Below are positions 25,905-41,329 of a stretch of DNA of 64,000 bases, piece after piece. Every line of letters starts with the position of its first letter. The stretch's first letter is position 1. Position numbers and translations under genes: made by a program. The DNA comes from Chrysomallon squamiferum. Lineage: Eukaryota; Mollusca; Gastropoda; Neomphalida; Peltospiridae. The notes below the pieces were generated by a model. The model saw only the letters and a list, made by a program, of their open reading frames with translations. It was not told the origin of the DNA and did not search any database. The DNA lies in the NCBI GenBank assembly GCA_012295275.1, contig CM022670.1, positions 40,688,628 to 40,752,627 on the forward strand, in the 5' to 3' direction.

Positions 25905-27738
25905 TATAGAGAATGAGAGACACAGTGAGAGAGAAAGGTTGAATGTGACAGAGAGAACAAAATTACTGAAATAAATAGTGAACAGAAAAACGGAGAAATT
26001 CAGAGAGAAAAAGAAAGGAACATAAACAAAAAGGTGACACGTGTGTAAACTAATTGAAAAACCCCCAGTAGAACCTAATTCATTGAATTATCGATTTACA
26101 TATATTAGACATACAGGTAAAGTATTAAAATTAAAACGAAAGAACAGAGGACTAATAATTATATGAATTGTTTAAATGTAATTTTGCACTCAAATAACGC
26201 ACACACAAACACACAGTTCACATGTGGTGTGATAGGTCTATGGTATAATGCGCAAGTTTGTGTGCGTGTGTGTTTGTATATATATATACATGTATTATTC
26301 GTGTGTACATTTTAATGCATTTACGTGTATGTTGGCGAATTTTCGCATAAGCTGTATTAAGTACCCGTCTAACTATATATACATATATATATATTATGAA
26401 GTTTTTATGTTACGTCTCACTATTGTCAGTACAGTAACAAATATATTTACGATAGAAATGGAGAACCACTATATAATGTATTATTAAAACAGGATAAATC
26501 AGTTTTTACATGTTTTGTTTTTATTTGTCATTTAAAGAAAGAAAAAAATACAGTACAAAAACAAACAAATAAACAAAAGTACGAAACAGCAAAACCAACA
26601 AGCAAAGAACAATACACATCAAACGAAACAATAAACAATAACGGCGACAACTATAACAAAGAAAGAAAAAAAGAAAGAAAGAAAGAAAGATAAAAACACT
26701 CTGAGGTTTATCAATTACAAGTTTCTAAAAACATAATCATATTAAACAGTAATAACAAAAGTTTCTTTAATAGTTTTAAACAATTAAAAATACAAAAAAC
26801 CCATCTTCAGATAATGTTTTATCAGAAGTTAGAACATATTATTTGTTTTGAAAATTGTAAAAAAATGTGTGTAAATTGAATTATTATTATTTAGTTTTTT
26901 TTAGTGTAAAAAAATATTTTATCGAATAATTAGATAATACTGATTTATATTAAGAGTAAGATTCTTTTAATTAAAAAAACCCACAAAAACAACAACAACA
27001 ACAACAACAGCAACAATAATAATAATAATAATAATAACAATAAAAAGAAACTGCCTATATTTCACGCTTGAACAGACGTATAATCGATTTTTCCCGCGTA
27101 ATCGTTTCATTACATAACAATCGTCTGGTAACAGCGATTTGAGAAAACCTTTCAAGTGTTCTAACGGCGCATGAAGAATCGAAAGTGAAAAGACAGAGAG
27201 AATGAAACGTCGGCATTAACGAGAACACAAATAAGAAAACAGGCAACATTTTGTAGAGCGATTACACACAAAGGTTGCCAGCCTCGTTGCCAAAACAAAC
27301 CTTCATCAGTATATAAATATTTATGTTGCCAAAGCATTTACATAGTGCCGCTACTTAATTGACAAATGTGTATGTAACACAACATTGATAGACCTATCAA
27401 GGCCAATATTTTACTTATGAATAGGCTGAAGTTAGATGTACTTATAAAACTGCTTACCTGTGTGTATCTATTTTGTTTGAACAGAAAGATATACAGCTTT
27501 GAGAATGTAATAAAGATAGGTAGCATAGACAGAAGATTTTGTTATTTCGTTGAGGGAAAATGTTCGCTTAGTGTTTATAATTTATACAGAACAGATAATT
27601 GAATTTTGTGGCGTGCGTTGGTTTTATGTAAATATTTACGTGTGTTGTTATGTGTGTGTTTCTTGGGTTTATCTTTAAATATTTAATAAAGTAATAAATT
27701 AATTTTAAAAAATAATTTAATTTGTTTTTATGTGTGTA

Positions 27739-27740
<2 letters not shown>
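25141..27740. other. Gene-free stretch with one GC-richer island
   Basis: 25230-25560 is of ordinary complexity and CpG-containing, with CTACGTCACAG at about 25243, the same string as in the CRE cluster at 63767. No convincing exon is visible. Beyond it are a GA run (25834-25901), A-rich DNA with AAAG repeats (26660-26690), a CAA run (26991-27015), and a second ordinary-complexity patch at 27060-27300. Confidence 0.7.
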
Positions 27741-27787
<47 letters not shown>

Positions 27788-28380
27788 ATATTAAATATAA
27801 AATATAATAAGAATTGAATTTTGTTTTGGTTAAAACAGATGTAAAATGTTGAAAATAATATTTTAGGAGAAAGAAATTCAAATTTAGATTAATAGATTTT
27901 TGTTCAGAAATACATATAAAACACAGAGGCAAATCTCGTAAAAACATAAATACGTACACAGATCTATACAGAGGTAGAAAAATTAATTTTTACTTCAATA
28001 GTTAATATTATTCAAAAAAAAAAAAAAAAAAATAAAAAAAAAAAAAAATAAAAAATAAATAAAATAAAATGAAATAAAATAATATAAAAAAGATAAATAA
28101 ATAAAAATAAAAATAATTATAATTATTAATATAATAAAATATATTATTAAAAAAAATAAACTAAAAGACAAAAAAAAATAATAATAATAAAAATAAAACC
28201 AAAAAAGATATTTATTCTACGTCAAAAGTTTCAAACTAATTAAGAATATCAAGTTAGGTGATTCCAGTGAATTAATTAATTAATTAATTAATAATATTAT
28301 TATTTTCGAAGGCATGCATTAATTTAATTATTTCTTAATTTTTGAAAATCACTTTTATTTAGATAATTTTCAAATGTAAC
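27741..28380. other. (GT)n and A/T-only low-complexity DNA
   Basis: GT run at 27742-27784, then a block of A/T low complexity at 28014-28205 and TTAA repeats at 28272-28292. There is nothing gene-like. Confidence 0.85.
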
Positions 28381-28620
28381 TCATTCTGTGCAAGCAGTCT
28401 GTAGACATTGGTAGTTGACCTCAATTAGAGGTCAAACAAGGTGCTGACCTTCTTTTCTTTGAAGTGGATGTTGGCGAGACAAACAAAGATGGCGGATTGC
28501 GGTGAATGTCGTCTGCTTCGGCAAAGAAGCCTACAGAACAAAAATCACATTTGATACACAGACGTCATGTACAGCTTTTCCTTTGACGTCATCGAAGCAT
28601 TATCGATGTACTGTTTATTG
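28381..28620. promoter_or_regulatory. Island with nuclear-receptor everted repeat, YY1-like ATG and CRE
   Basis: TGACCT (28416-28421) and AGGTCA (28429-28434) form an everted repeat with a seven-base spacer CAATTAG, itself a homeodomain core. A third TGACCT lies at 28445-28450. AAGATGGCGG (28486-28495) matches the YY1/TISU-type element and opens a 21-codon ORF (28489-28554, starts MADCGEC). A perfect CRE, TGACGTCA, lies at 28584-28591. This looks like an enhancer or promoter; no gene can be linked to it. Confidence 0.4.
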
Positions 28621-28766
28621 AACCGATAAATAAAAGTTATTTTTTTTTTTCACTTATGTGTGTGAATATTGATTTTTCTTTAGGACATAGGCGTTTTTCT
28701 TTCTTTTTTCGTTTTCTTTTTTTTTTTCATCATTCTTTAAACTTTTTTTTATCTTCACGATTTAAA

Positions 28767-28809
<43 letters not shown>

Positions 28810-28980
28810 CTGTATTTTATTTGCAATGGAAAGTATTAATTAAAAAGTAACGTAAATAAAAAACGAAAACAAAAACGAGAATTCTCCATTTGTTATTATT
28901 ATTATTATTTTTTTTTAATCAAGGAAACTCGAGAAAATAAAATGAATAAGTCAATAAAATATTTATCACCTTAACAAAAA
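28621..28980. other. T-rich and (TTA)n low-complexity DNA
   Basis: Pyrimidine-rich T tracts and a TTA run at about 28766-28806. No gene signal is visible. Confidence 0.85.
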
Positions 28981-29570
28981 CGCCTGCAGAGTGAGAAGGT
29001 GCGGGACTGCCAATGCGAGCCTACGCGAATGCACTAAAGCCGAATTCTTACGTGACAATCCTACGAAACAACCTGCAACGGTGCGTAATCACGACATAAA
29101 TCGAGAAAACGTTAGTGACAAACGTCCAGTTAAAACGGTGCTTTAGCTTACATGTATTTGACCTTGTAGGCCGGAAATAACCCGTTGTGACGGTGCACAT
29201 TTTATGATAAAACGAGGATTGTCGACTCTCTTTCTTTTTTGTGATGTAACAGTCGGACGATTTGCTGTGACGTCAGAGCGGGTGTTAGACTTTGAAGTCC
29301 AGACGATACGAGGCGCGTGACATTTCCTCTATTGTTGAAGACGTATCAAAATGGCCGGAAAAACGATCACGAAAGGATTGACAGTTCTTTAATTCTGCAA
29401 GGAAGCAATTAGCCACGTTCTTGTTGTGACTGTTTGCACACTGTTTGGCTGGGTGCAGGTGACGGAGCTGGTGGTACGCTACCTACCCGAAATACTTTTC
29501 CAGAAACGGATGTATCCCTTCCGTGAAATGATGAACCTGCATGTGGAGGTGGATGTGACAAATGATCTAT
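28981..29570. promoter_or_regulatory. Ordinary-complexity CpG-containing island with a CRE
   Basis: About 590 bases without simple repeats between repeat-rich flanks. It holds a perfect CRE (29268-29275), AAAATGGCCG at 29350 and a CAATTAG homeodomain core at 29407. No ORF over 60 codons and no convincing exon is visible. It is a candidate conserved non-coding element. Confidence 0.3.
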
Positions 29571-29648
29571 CTGATTTTTTTTTTTAAAGTTCTGTCTTTA
29601 CCAACGTGAACTTGGTTATTAGTTCATGAATGATGATGATGATGATGA

Positions 29649-29683
<35 letters not shown>

Positions 29684-31038
29684 ATCTGGAAAAGAAGATT
29701 AAAAACTACAGAAAATTTACCCCTTTATATCAGTATTAATCTTCATCCATGACACTTGCTCTTAACTGTATACAAATGACTGAAAATGATTAGATTATAT
29801 ATATATATATATACACATACAAGAAAATTAAAAATTAATTATAATTATATACGAAACAATGACACCTTTAACATGTCGCAATAAGAAACATTGCAACAGT
29901 AACAACAATAACAACAACACAAACAATAATAATAAAAATAAATAAAATGCAAAATAAAAACAGAAACAACAACACAACAACAACAAAAAACACAACAGTT
30001 TATTTTAACGCTTCTTCTTAAGAAGAATAAAACGAACCTAAAAATCTTGCACTATTTTCACTTTTTCTCTGATTTATTAATTCAAAGCAGAAGTTCTGAA
30101 TATTGTAATCATAATTTAAAAAAAAGTAAAAAAGATGAATGTGCATAAAACCTACATACATACAAATAGATATGTACATACGTTCGAACGTACATAGATG
30201 CACACGTACAAACGATACGTAGATGCATAAATACACACAGACACACACACAAACACACACACAGAAACACACACACACAGAGTATTAAAAATACAGAGTA
30301 TCAAAAATAAGCCAGAAAATTATTTTTCTTCAAAAACAATCAAAACTTAAATAAATAAATAAAATGCTCCTCCATCGGATTATACCAAAAGACGTAGCCA
30401 AGTGTCTGCATTCAGGTTTATGGGAAAGTTGAATCTCGACAGACAAATAGTGTCAATTTAAATGCTAATAAGATCTGAAAAAACCCAGTTAATATTTACT
30501 TATTAATTACTTCGTGTTGAAACAAAATTTTAAAAACTTTTTTTTTTTTTTTTAATAGGCATTGCTTCTTTATGGAAAGAAAATGTGAACGATTTTTAAA
30601 CTTTAAACATTCGTTTTTTTATCAGAATTTAAAAAAGAAATTAAATTCTATATTTCCTGCGTGTGTTCGATACGATTTCTAAATTAAAACTCGTGTTGTT
30701 CCGGCCCGCGGTTCCGGTTGACCCCCTCTGCTAGGTTTTTTCTTTTGTATGTGTCTTCGCGCACGTAATCGTTACATCATTATTAATATCCGTGGAATTT
30801 CTTTTTACATGCACGAGATATTGTATACTCGGTCACGTGACACCTTCTGGCGATGCCCTTTTGACCTGCTGCATGGGAAAGTTGCCGAAAAGCGGCAGAC
30901 GCCATTCATTAAAGGAATGAGAGTGAGAGTTAAAAGACTAAATATTTACGTCGGTTGCTAAGAGTGTGTGGAAGAAATAAATAATTGTTGTAAAATGGTG
31001 CATTGGTGTGTGTCTGTATAATGTATGAATGTGTTTAT

Positions 31039-31084
<46 letters not shown>

Positions 31085-31258
31085 CGCGCACGTGCATATA
31101 CCTATGTGTAAATGAGTGTTGTAATGTGTATGTTTATGTATATAATGTCTGAAACAATACGTGTGTAATAAAATTCGAATAACAATTTAAATATAAAATG
31201 AAGTTTATATGATTGGCTGTCTGACTTCCTTTGCTGTCTGTCTCTCTCTCTCTAGGTT

Positions 31259-31342
<84 letters not shown>

Positions 31343-31400
31343 CTCCCTCCCTCTGTGTATTATTAAATAACAAAATTAATATTAGTTACAGGTAATTCTC
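29571..31400. other. Repeat-rich stretch with one island
   Basis: GATG and AAAT runs (29628-29683), TA run (29798-29812), CAA-rich DNA (29900-30000), GT run (31041-31082) and CT run (31264-31346). An island at 30690-30930 has a second perfect GTCACGTGAC palindrome (30832-30841). A 70-codon ORF over it has no recognised domain. Confidence 0.7.
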
Positions 31401-33899
31401 AAACACAAAAGCATGTCCTTAAATTTAAATTTAAATTTAATTTTAGAGGCGTTTTCCTCTTACACGCTTTTTAAAAGAAATTCTTTCTTTCTTAGGTTTG
31501 TCAAATCTCTTTAAATACATCGTCGTGACACTGAAAAAGGATCCGATGTAAAAATATAACACGAAGAAGATTTAGTGGGGTTTTTCGCTTTTTTTTTTTT
31601 TGTAGAACTAGGAAGCGATTGTTTTCGCTTTTGTCTTTGAAACGTGTGATGTTGTTTGTGCTGTCAACACTCCGCCACATTCTCAACATCGACGTCGTCG
31701 TGTACATTGGAACGGAGGACGACAATTTCAATGTCAGATAAAATCAAACATTAATTCTTTAGGAGAGCTTTGGCTGTATTTCGGGAGAAAGACTTAGCAA
31801 GTTGTCTCTGATGGTTTATTTTTAAATCGTGTGAAAAGTGTAAAATTGAGGTGTTGCTTTGTTACCCATGTTTTAATTATACTTGCACTGAGATTATTCG
31901 GTTTTTCATAACTACCTACTTAGTGTAATTTCTGTTGGAACAAAATCCCCCCCCCCAAAAAACATCTTTCTTTAGATTTTTTTTTTTTTTTTTTTTTTTT
32001 TTAACTGATTTATCACTGTGAAAGACACTGCGTATTATTGTCACAGTAATGCACTTATTTATCTTTTAGTCTTAAGCGTGTACTTAAATGCACCCACAGA
32101 AGATAATGCCCACACACACTGTCGTAAATGCATAATATACATATAAATGTACACAGAAATCTCTCACGAAATGCAGTAGATGAAGACACCAGATATTATT
32201 ATACCCGCGTGTACTGAAAAACCGTGGTACGGAAAAATGGACACAGACAGCACAAAGTATACACTTAAAATACACAATAAAAAAATACACATACAAAATT
32301 CATATTATGCTTATACACACAAAAATCATTATACAAAAAACAATGGAAACACTTATATACACATATTAATAATCACTGTGACAAATTAATTATTTTAGTT
32401 CATCACTGACTGATTTTCAGTTTTCTATTGTTTAAATATAACAAAAATACATAAAATATCCAACAAATTAATTGTCTTCTGAAGGTGAATTTTTCACTCG
32501 GGAAATATTAGTAAAATGTAAATCTCATAGCATAATCTCTGTACAATCGTTCATGTGACAGAACGAAACACAGACATTTAGCAGTGAAAAGTGTAATATG
32601 TACATGTAATCACCCGAACATAATTACACTTACATGAATGTTATAAATTCAGTAGACTGCTCGGTTTGAAAGGACAGTGACACTGTAATCACCGACTGTA
32701 CAATAATAAGAGACACTAGGGACGGATCTAGTATTTCAAGCAAAGGGATGTTACGTCGTTTTGGTGGGACATAGGTTTTAAAAACAAAAATTACTCGAGA
32801 AATTAATTAACTTGTCTATTTTACATCTCATTTGAACTAAATGTAAAACAGCACACTGTAATAATACACTCTAAAATATGTAAAAAAAAAGTTTCTTCGA
32901 AATAAAATAAAAAAAAAAATAAAAAAAAAAAAGGGTGCGATTCAAGTATGATAGGCCCTAAATGCTCAGGTAGAAATAATATTCCATGTTTAACCTTCCA
33001 GTAACATTCCGTTCTCATTTTAAAGCAGACACATCGTCTACAGTTTTAGAAAGAACGATTGTCTTGTGGTGTGTATATATAGTAACTTATGTTGTTATGC
33101 CCTTTGTGTTTCATGAGCAGATAATCCAAAATAGATCACAATAGCTGCCTGTGTTTATTAACAACGACTAAGAAGGTTCAAAATCTACAGTGTGTAGTAA
33201 ATCACAATTCATGATCTTGTTGAAAGTATATTTAATTATTATTATATTAATATCAATCTTCACATGATGATGTTCTGTTTTTTTTATTTTTGTTTGTTGT
33301 TGTTGTTATTTAAAATATATATAATCTTTTGTACTTATTTTAGATCTACGTGTGTGTGGGTGAATACAATTTTTTTTTTTTTAACAGCAACAAGAAACGA
33401 AAAAAAAGAACTATATATATATATTTGTATAATCTTTTGAACTTATTTTAGATCTATAAAAAAGAAGAAGAAAAAAATCAAGCTATAGGCTTTTTCTTGA
33501 TATAACCTTAACACTGGCTATGCTACCATAATAGACAGAATAAACAGAATAAAAAAACTGATGATAAAAGGTTTATATCTGGCTTCACATATCAACTGAG
33601 CTCTCTGTACTTCTATTTCTTTTCTTTTCTTTTCTTTCTTTCTTTTCTTTCTTTCTTTTTTCTTTGAATTATGCACTCATTCTCTCTTCCTTTCTCTTTA
33701 TTATTTTGTCTCTTTCTGATCTGTTAGAGAAAATCTTTTTGTAATAAATCAGAAATCAAAACGAGCAATTAAACTTTGGGAGAAAATAGTAGCATAACTG
33801 CAACAACGACAACGATGAAGAGATGATAATTATTATAACAAAAATATTAACAGTAATAATAATAATATAATATAATAATAATAATAATAATAATAATTA

Positions 33900-33936
<37 letters not shown>

Positions 33937-33974
33937 TAATATAATATAATATAATAACAATAATAATTAATGTA

Positions 33975-34021
<47 letters not shown>

Positions 34022-34130
34022 TAAGGACAATAATAATAATAATAATAATAAATAATAACAATAATAACAATAATAACAATAATAAACGGACTCTCGTTCT
34101 TTATTAAACACAAGATGGATGTTCGAGTCG
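31401..34130. other. Gene-free stretch, TAA repeats at the right end
   Basis: Mostly AT-rich unique DNA. It holds poly(T) at 31978-32002, the motif AGGGACGGATCTAG at 32718-32731 (inverted partner at 34924) and TTTC-type pyrimidine repeats at 33616-33665. A TAA/ATAATA block lies at 33849-34085. No exon is supported. Confidence 0.75.
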
Positions 34131-34290
34131 TCTGCATTACATTGCTGATACTGCTATCTACACTTCACTCTTTGTTTGCGAGCAACCTGCCTCAGTGTCA
34201 ACATCAGAGCGACTCGTGACGTATCAGCGGACTCAGCTTGCTTATATAGCGGCTAATTCTGTCCCACCAGTCAACCAGTGCAGACGTCGA
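34131..34290 (-). promoter_or_regulatory. Leftward TATA promoter candidate
   Basis: Read on the minus strand, TATATAAG spans 34248-34241 in an ordinary-complexity island. A CRE-like ATACGTCACG lies just downstream (about 34224-34215), and a CAG|GT donor-like step lies at about 34188. Read rightward, the same element is CTTATATAG, a weaker TATA. No downstream coding exon is seen in either direction. Confidence 0.3.
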
Positions 34291-34703
34291 TTAGCAGGAT
34301 CTCATGACACCTTTTTTTTTTTCTCTTTTCTTTTTTTATTATTATTTTTATTGCCGTTACGGCTACGCTAGTTGTTTTTTTTTTGAAAAAGAAACGACCC
34401 GATTTCCCGATGCGGATATGTTTACATGTTTATCAGCGACGGCTTCAAGGGTGTTGAAAAGTGTGTCTTCAGCAGTTCAGTTCCTTGAATGGAGGGGGGG
34501 GGGATCTAAGCCGCGCGCTGTGATTGGTGGAAAATATCAAATATGCTATACAGATGTTAATAGCTGAATATGTTACAATAGAATGATAAATATCTTTTTG
34601 TGCATGTTATTACTGATTAAAAAAAGAAAAAAAAAAAAAAAAAAAGTTGATTTATGTTAACCGTTAAAACTTTTCGACAAATTTAGAATCTTTTTTCTTT
34701 ATA

Positions 34704-34749
<46 letters not shown>

Positions 34750-36200
34750 AGAGTGAGGGAAAAAAAAAAAATAATAATACGAAAGTAATAAAATTAAATT
34801 AAATAAAAATAAATAAATAAAGGCTTTTTAAAAGTGTTTTTTTTTTTTTTTTTTTAACAACATGTAGCATACTGCACTGTATACTGCTCATAAAGGTATT
34901 CAGACATCTTTCTTATCACCTGTCTAGATCCGTCCCTTCGTTATTGTCGCAGTCTTCAAACCGTTTTAAACATCTACTACGACAGGTTAAAACAAATATG
35001 AAGATGTGTTTAAAACCGCATTAAATTGGTTTTAAAAGGAGAAGAAAAGAGTTTGAATAAATAAGGGGTTGGGTGGAGCGGGTTCAAACTTACTTTGCTG
35101 ATCAAAATGTCAGATATACTTAAAACTACATTACGTCTTAAGTTTGAAAACAAATTTCAAATACAAAGATCACACACACACAAAAAAAAATGTTTTATTT
35201 ATGTGGCCTTTTCAAAAGCCTTGACACAATATGTAAATGTTATGATACTAACACATGCACATACAGTTAATAAATAAGAAGCAATTAGAAGTTCGAAAAA
35301 TAGATTTCGCCTTGAAATGTTTTTTTTTTTTCCAAGAACTCAAAGAAAAAATAAAATATAGTAAAAATAGAACAAGATGCAAAAACACTTTGATTTGTAA
35401 CTGCATAGTTAACATTTTGATAAAAGTAGAATTACAATTATTTATTTAAAAAATATATTTACATCGAGTTTAGTTAATGACGTATTTATTTAAAAATATA
35501 CATAAACCACGAGTTCAGTTAATCATATATTTATTTACTTTATCTCGAGTATTGATATACATAGTCAGATAGGCTTCTTCGTTGAACATTTCAAACAAAA
35601 ACTTTTAATTTACTTGTCTGACTTTCATAGGTTTGATTTTCAGATTGCAATTGTTCTATATTTATAAACCACCACCACGACACCGACAACAACAGCAACA
35701 ATAAAAACAAAAACAACATTGCAACAGCGGCATCACGCAAACCCTTCCACCGACAGATTTATTTTTATTGTAAAAAACTGTTTACAAGACAACAGTAACA
35801 CGAAAGACTGTTTAGTCTGTTACAAGTGTATTTACAGCGAGTCATATCTGCCTTTGTGAAAATGTTTAAAATGAAATTACAGTCTTCTGTGTTTCCCGTT
35901 CCAGGTTAAATCGGTAGCGTGGGAAAGGCGATTCACAATTATAAAAATAAATGTTGATGCTTCTTTTCTTCCTTTTTTTTTTTTTATACGTTCGTTCACT
36001 CTCTCTTTCTCTTGTTCTGAAACAATCATCATCTGCGTGAACGCGAATGTAAGTCTTGATGTATCTGCCTTCGTTGCTTGCCTCTACGTAAAAAAAAACC
36101 CCAAACGTTTTGAACTGCAGTGCATTAACTTGGTAACCACCTAACAACCTCCTAAAGGAATGTCGCATACTTATTTTCTGACAAGCTAACAGGAATTTTT
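34291..36200. other. T- and A-tract-rich DNA
   Basis: An inverted CCAAT (GATTGGTGG) lies at 34520-34528 beside a G10 run (34494-34503). Long poly(T) runs lie at 34708-34746 and 34837-34855. The remainder is AT-rich unique DNA without a coding pattern. Confidence 0.7.
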
Positions 36201-37620
<1,420 letters not shown>

Positions 37621-38300
37621 ATGTTGAAGTTATAAATGACTATAAATACAGATTGTTGACATAATTCTACTAGAGTATTTATTTTTGTTAGACAATACGG
37701 GACAGACTTGAAACTGTTTTTTTTATATTTATATTTTAAAGGTTATGGTAACCGTTTTTCTTTTTCTAGTAAATTATAAAATTAGAAATTTGTTCCGTTA
37801 CAAATAATGGGATACAGAAAACAATGCATATTTTAGATATGAATAGAGATACATATGTATGTCTGTATGTATGTCTGCATGTATGTATGTATGCCTGTTT
37901 GTATGTATGTACGTATTTATATATGCATGTGTATGTATTTAGGTATGTATTTAGGTATGTATTTATATATGTGTTCGTATGTTCATAACTGTACGTGTGT
38001 TAGAGAGACAGATAGTCTCAGAGAGAAAGAGAGAGAGAGAGAAAGAAAGAGAGAGAAATACTGTTATATGATGCTGATATATTGCTATGCCCTATGATAT
38101 GATCACGTGCTGTGCACGCGATGCATTGATTAGATTAAGAAAGAAAAAATTCAGGGTATTGTGACACGTGTAGGATGACGTAACTGGGTGGTTTGAAAAC
38201 GTATCTTTTACATATTTATAAACTTTGGGATAGGAAGGAAATTTCCTCTTGTCCACCCGCAGAGTTATACTCACGCCTACCCATGTTAGATACAACGATA

Positions 38301-38335
<35 letters not shown>

Positions 38336-39009
38336 ATAATAATAATAATACCAATAATAATAATAATAATAATAACAACAACAACAACAACAACAAATTA
38401 ATAATAAACTGAATGAATGAAACAATATTTAAAAAATTATAATAAAGCAATATTAAGAAATTTTAAAACTTTAAAATAAAAAAAACGTATATATTTATTT
38501 TATACAAAACATAGTAGCTTTATCTGTTTGGTAACAGGGATAATATTGCTTTTCCATATGCAATAAAACATTTTTTTTTTTTTAAAACACAAGAAGAGAA
38601 GAAAGAAGAAAAAGAAAAAAGGTTACAGACACATAAACACAGATAACAGTTATACTTAGAAGTTTTATCAAAGATTAAAAATCTCATGTGGTATTTTTAT
38701 ACAGATTTATATGTCAGCTTCTGCTTAACCAGAATTTCCAGAGTGCGATTAATGAAAGAAACTCTGACGTCAGCAGGCTACGAAAAGTGTCGAAGAATTC
38801 CGAGTTTCCGAGAAACCTAGCTATTCCATTAAAACAGGGGATTAGTTTACATATTTCTAAAAAGATGTTTCTAAACCTGATTGTCTTGTTGGCTGCTCAA
38901 ACTTCACATTAGAAGACCTTTGATGCTGACATCTAAACAAATATAAATAGAGTACGCCACTGAAGGTGAAGGTTAAACACGATCCGATTCTTTTGCGTTT
39001 TTCATGACG

Positions 39010-39071
<62 letters not shown>

Positions 39072-39230
39072 ATAAAAATAAAAATAAGAAGACAATAAAT
39101 TATTACTACACTTAAAGAATTAGGTAACAAACAAATAATTAAAATTTATTAGTAATGTTTTGCTTGAATTAAACAAGACTAGATGACTATTTTAATACCC
39201 TTCAACTTAATCAAATAAGAAGGAGAAATG

Positions 39231-39289
<59 letters not shown>

Positions 39290-39905
39290 ATTATTTTATT
39301 TATAATTATTATTTATTTTCTTTTTTTTAAATTATTATTATAATTATAATTATTATTTTTTTGACAACTTCAGTGAATATTTGATTAACACAAGTCTCAG
39401 AGGCTCTGGCTGGAACGGGAAAATAATCAATACATTTTCTATGGACTTCAACTTATTTGGTCCTTGCATATCATAGTAAGAAAGTTTTATGGTAAAAGTG
39501 TATTTTTATATTAAATAAACTAGACTGTTTATAATAACTGGTTAAAAATAGACCAGGTTATTTTTAGCTTCTGCACTACGGTATATCTTGTAGTTCGGAT
39601 TGGTATACTAATAAATATTACTCTGGTATATTCTTTTTGTCTATGCTATATAATATGTAAACGTATGTAGATCAGTTTAATATGAATCTATCAAACGGTC
39701 AGGTAACATTATAATTATTTATAACCTATGGGGATCATGTTAAATTGTATTATTAGCTATAGTAATGAAACAGTTGCTGACGTCATTGTAGCATATTAAA
39801 TTTCGAATCTTTAAATTACAGCAAAATTATGATAATGAAGATTTGTAATACATGTTAACAATAATCATTTTGATGACGATGATGATAATAATAATTAAAA
39901 TAGTA

Positions 39906-39957
<52 letters not shown>

Positions 39958-40207
39958 AAACAGATTAAAAGAAATAATGAAAAATAATGTTAAATAAAAA
40001 ATAATCCAAGAAGAAGAAAATATTTTGATTAACAAACAATGTAAGCATATTCTTCTGTCAAATACTATTTTGTCTTTCGTTACAGTCGTTGCATTGCAGG
40101 TTGGAATCGTGGCGAAGTGGTATGATGATACCTGAAGCTAAATTTGGCAGTAGGAAGTTTCAGATGGCATAAAAAGAAGGTAAACGTCAAAAGGTAGTCA
40201 TGCAAAG

Positions 40208-40255
<48 letters not shown>

Positions 40256-40392
40256 ACATATACACACACACACATATATATTTGTCCATATAAAATCCAA
40301 AATTATTATTTTATTTTACGATAATGCTTTTGTCAAACGTAACAATATAACGATTAAATATTTTTTAAATAACGTATTAAATAATAATAATA

Positions 40393-40438
<46 letters not shown>

Positions 40439-40453
40439 GTAGTAGTAGTAGTA

Positions 40454-40501
<48 letters not shown>

Positions 40502-41040
40502 TTAGTGATAATTATATTTTTTCCAGTCATCTAAAGTGATATTTATTTCTAAATAATATCAAAATTGTTCATTAAATTACTTATGTTTTTCTTTCATATT
40601 TATCTATCTATATATATACACACATACACAGACATAAATAATTAAGAAATATAATAAAATAAATTTGCTAAGAAAATTAGAAAAAAAAATAATTTGTCTG
40701 TCATTATATATAATTTGTAAAAATATAATTTAATGTAATAAAAAATAATAACAATAATAATAATAAAAAAATAAAAATAATAATAATAATAAATAATAAT
40801 AATAATAAACAAACGAACAAACAATAAAAATATATTTCAGTTTCCTTGCTTGTGTTCATGAAGTTCTGATAACTGTTATTAAGAACACGAACGAAATTTA
40901 TTAAATGATTGTAGTACTAATAGTAGTGGTAGGTAGTGGTAGTAGTAGCAGTAGCAGTAGTAGCAGCAGTAGTGGGAGTAATGATAATAATAATAATATT
41001 AATAATTCAGAAGTTCACAAGTTAAACGACCTGTGTTATT
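37621..41040. other. Repeat-rich DNA upstream of the KLF gene
   Basis: TATG repeats 37856-37980; CTA and CAA runs 38301-38395; GA run 39014-39070; TTA run 39231-39292; TAA runs 39905-39955 and 40380-40505 (with TAG in the middle); TA run 40210-40252; TAG repeats 40915-40980. Perfect CREs lie at 38765-38772 and 39778-39785. Confidence 0.8.
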
Positions 41041-41329
41041 TATAACTATGACTTGTTTCCGTGTGACATACGAGCTGTATCACACCACTCGCTTCATCTT
41101 ATTTACTGATATTTCGCGCAAACAAGTCCCGCATCACATGCAAAAACATTAGAAGAATGTAAAAATCCGGGGCCTCGATTCAAATTAAAACAAGTACATG
41201 TTATTGACAAGCGATATACGTCATTCCCTAATATGAGTAATCAACGTCCCAGCCTCCAACTTCGTGTTTTCCTTGCATACCGACGACCGAGGCGACTCGG
41301 GACGATATGAGACGAGGCGCGCTCGATTT

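Noticed and set aside
30749-30961. 70-codon ORF beside the second CLEAR palindrome
   Set aside because: No domain or conserved-looking motif; the block is better explained as a regulatory island.
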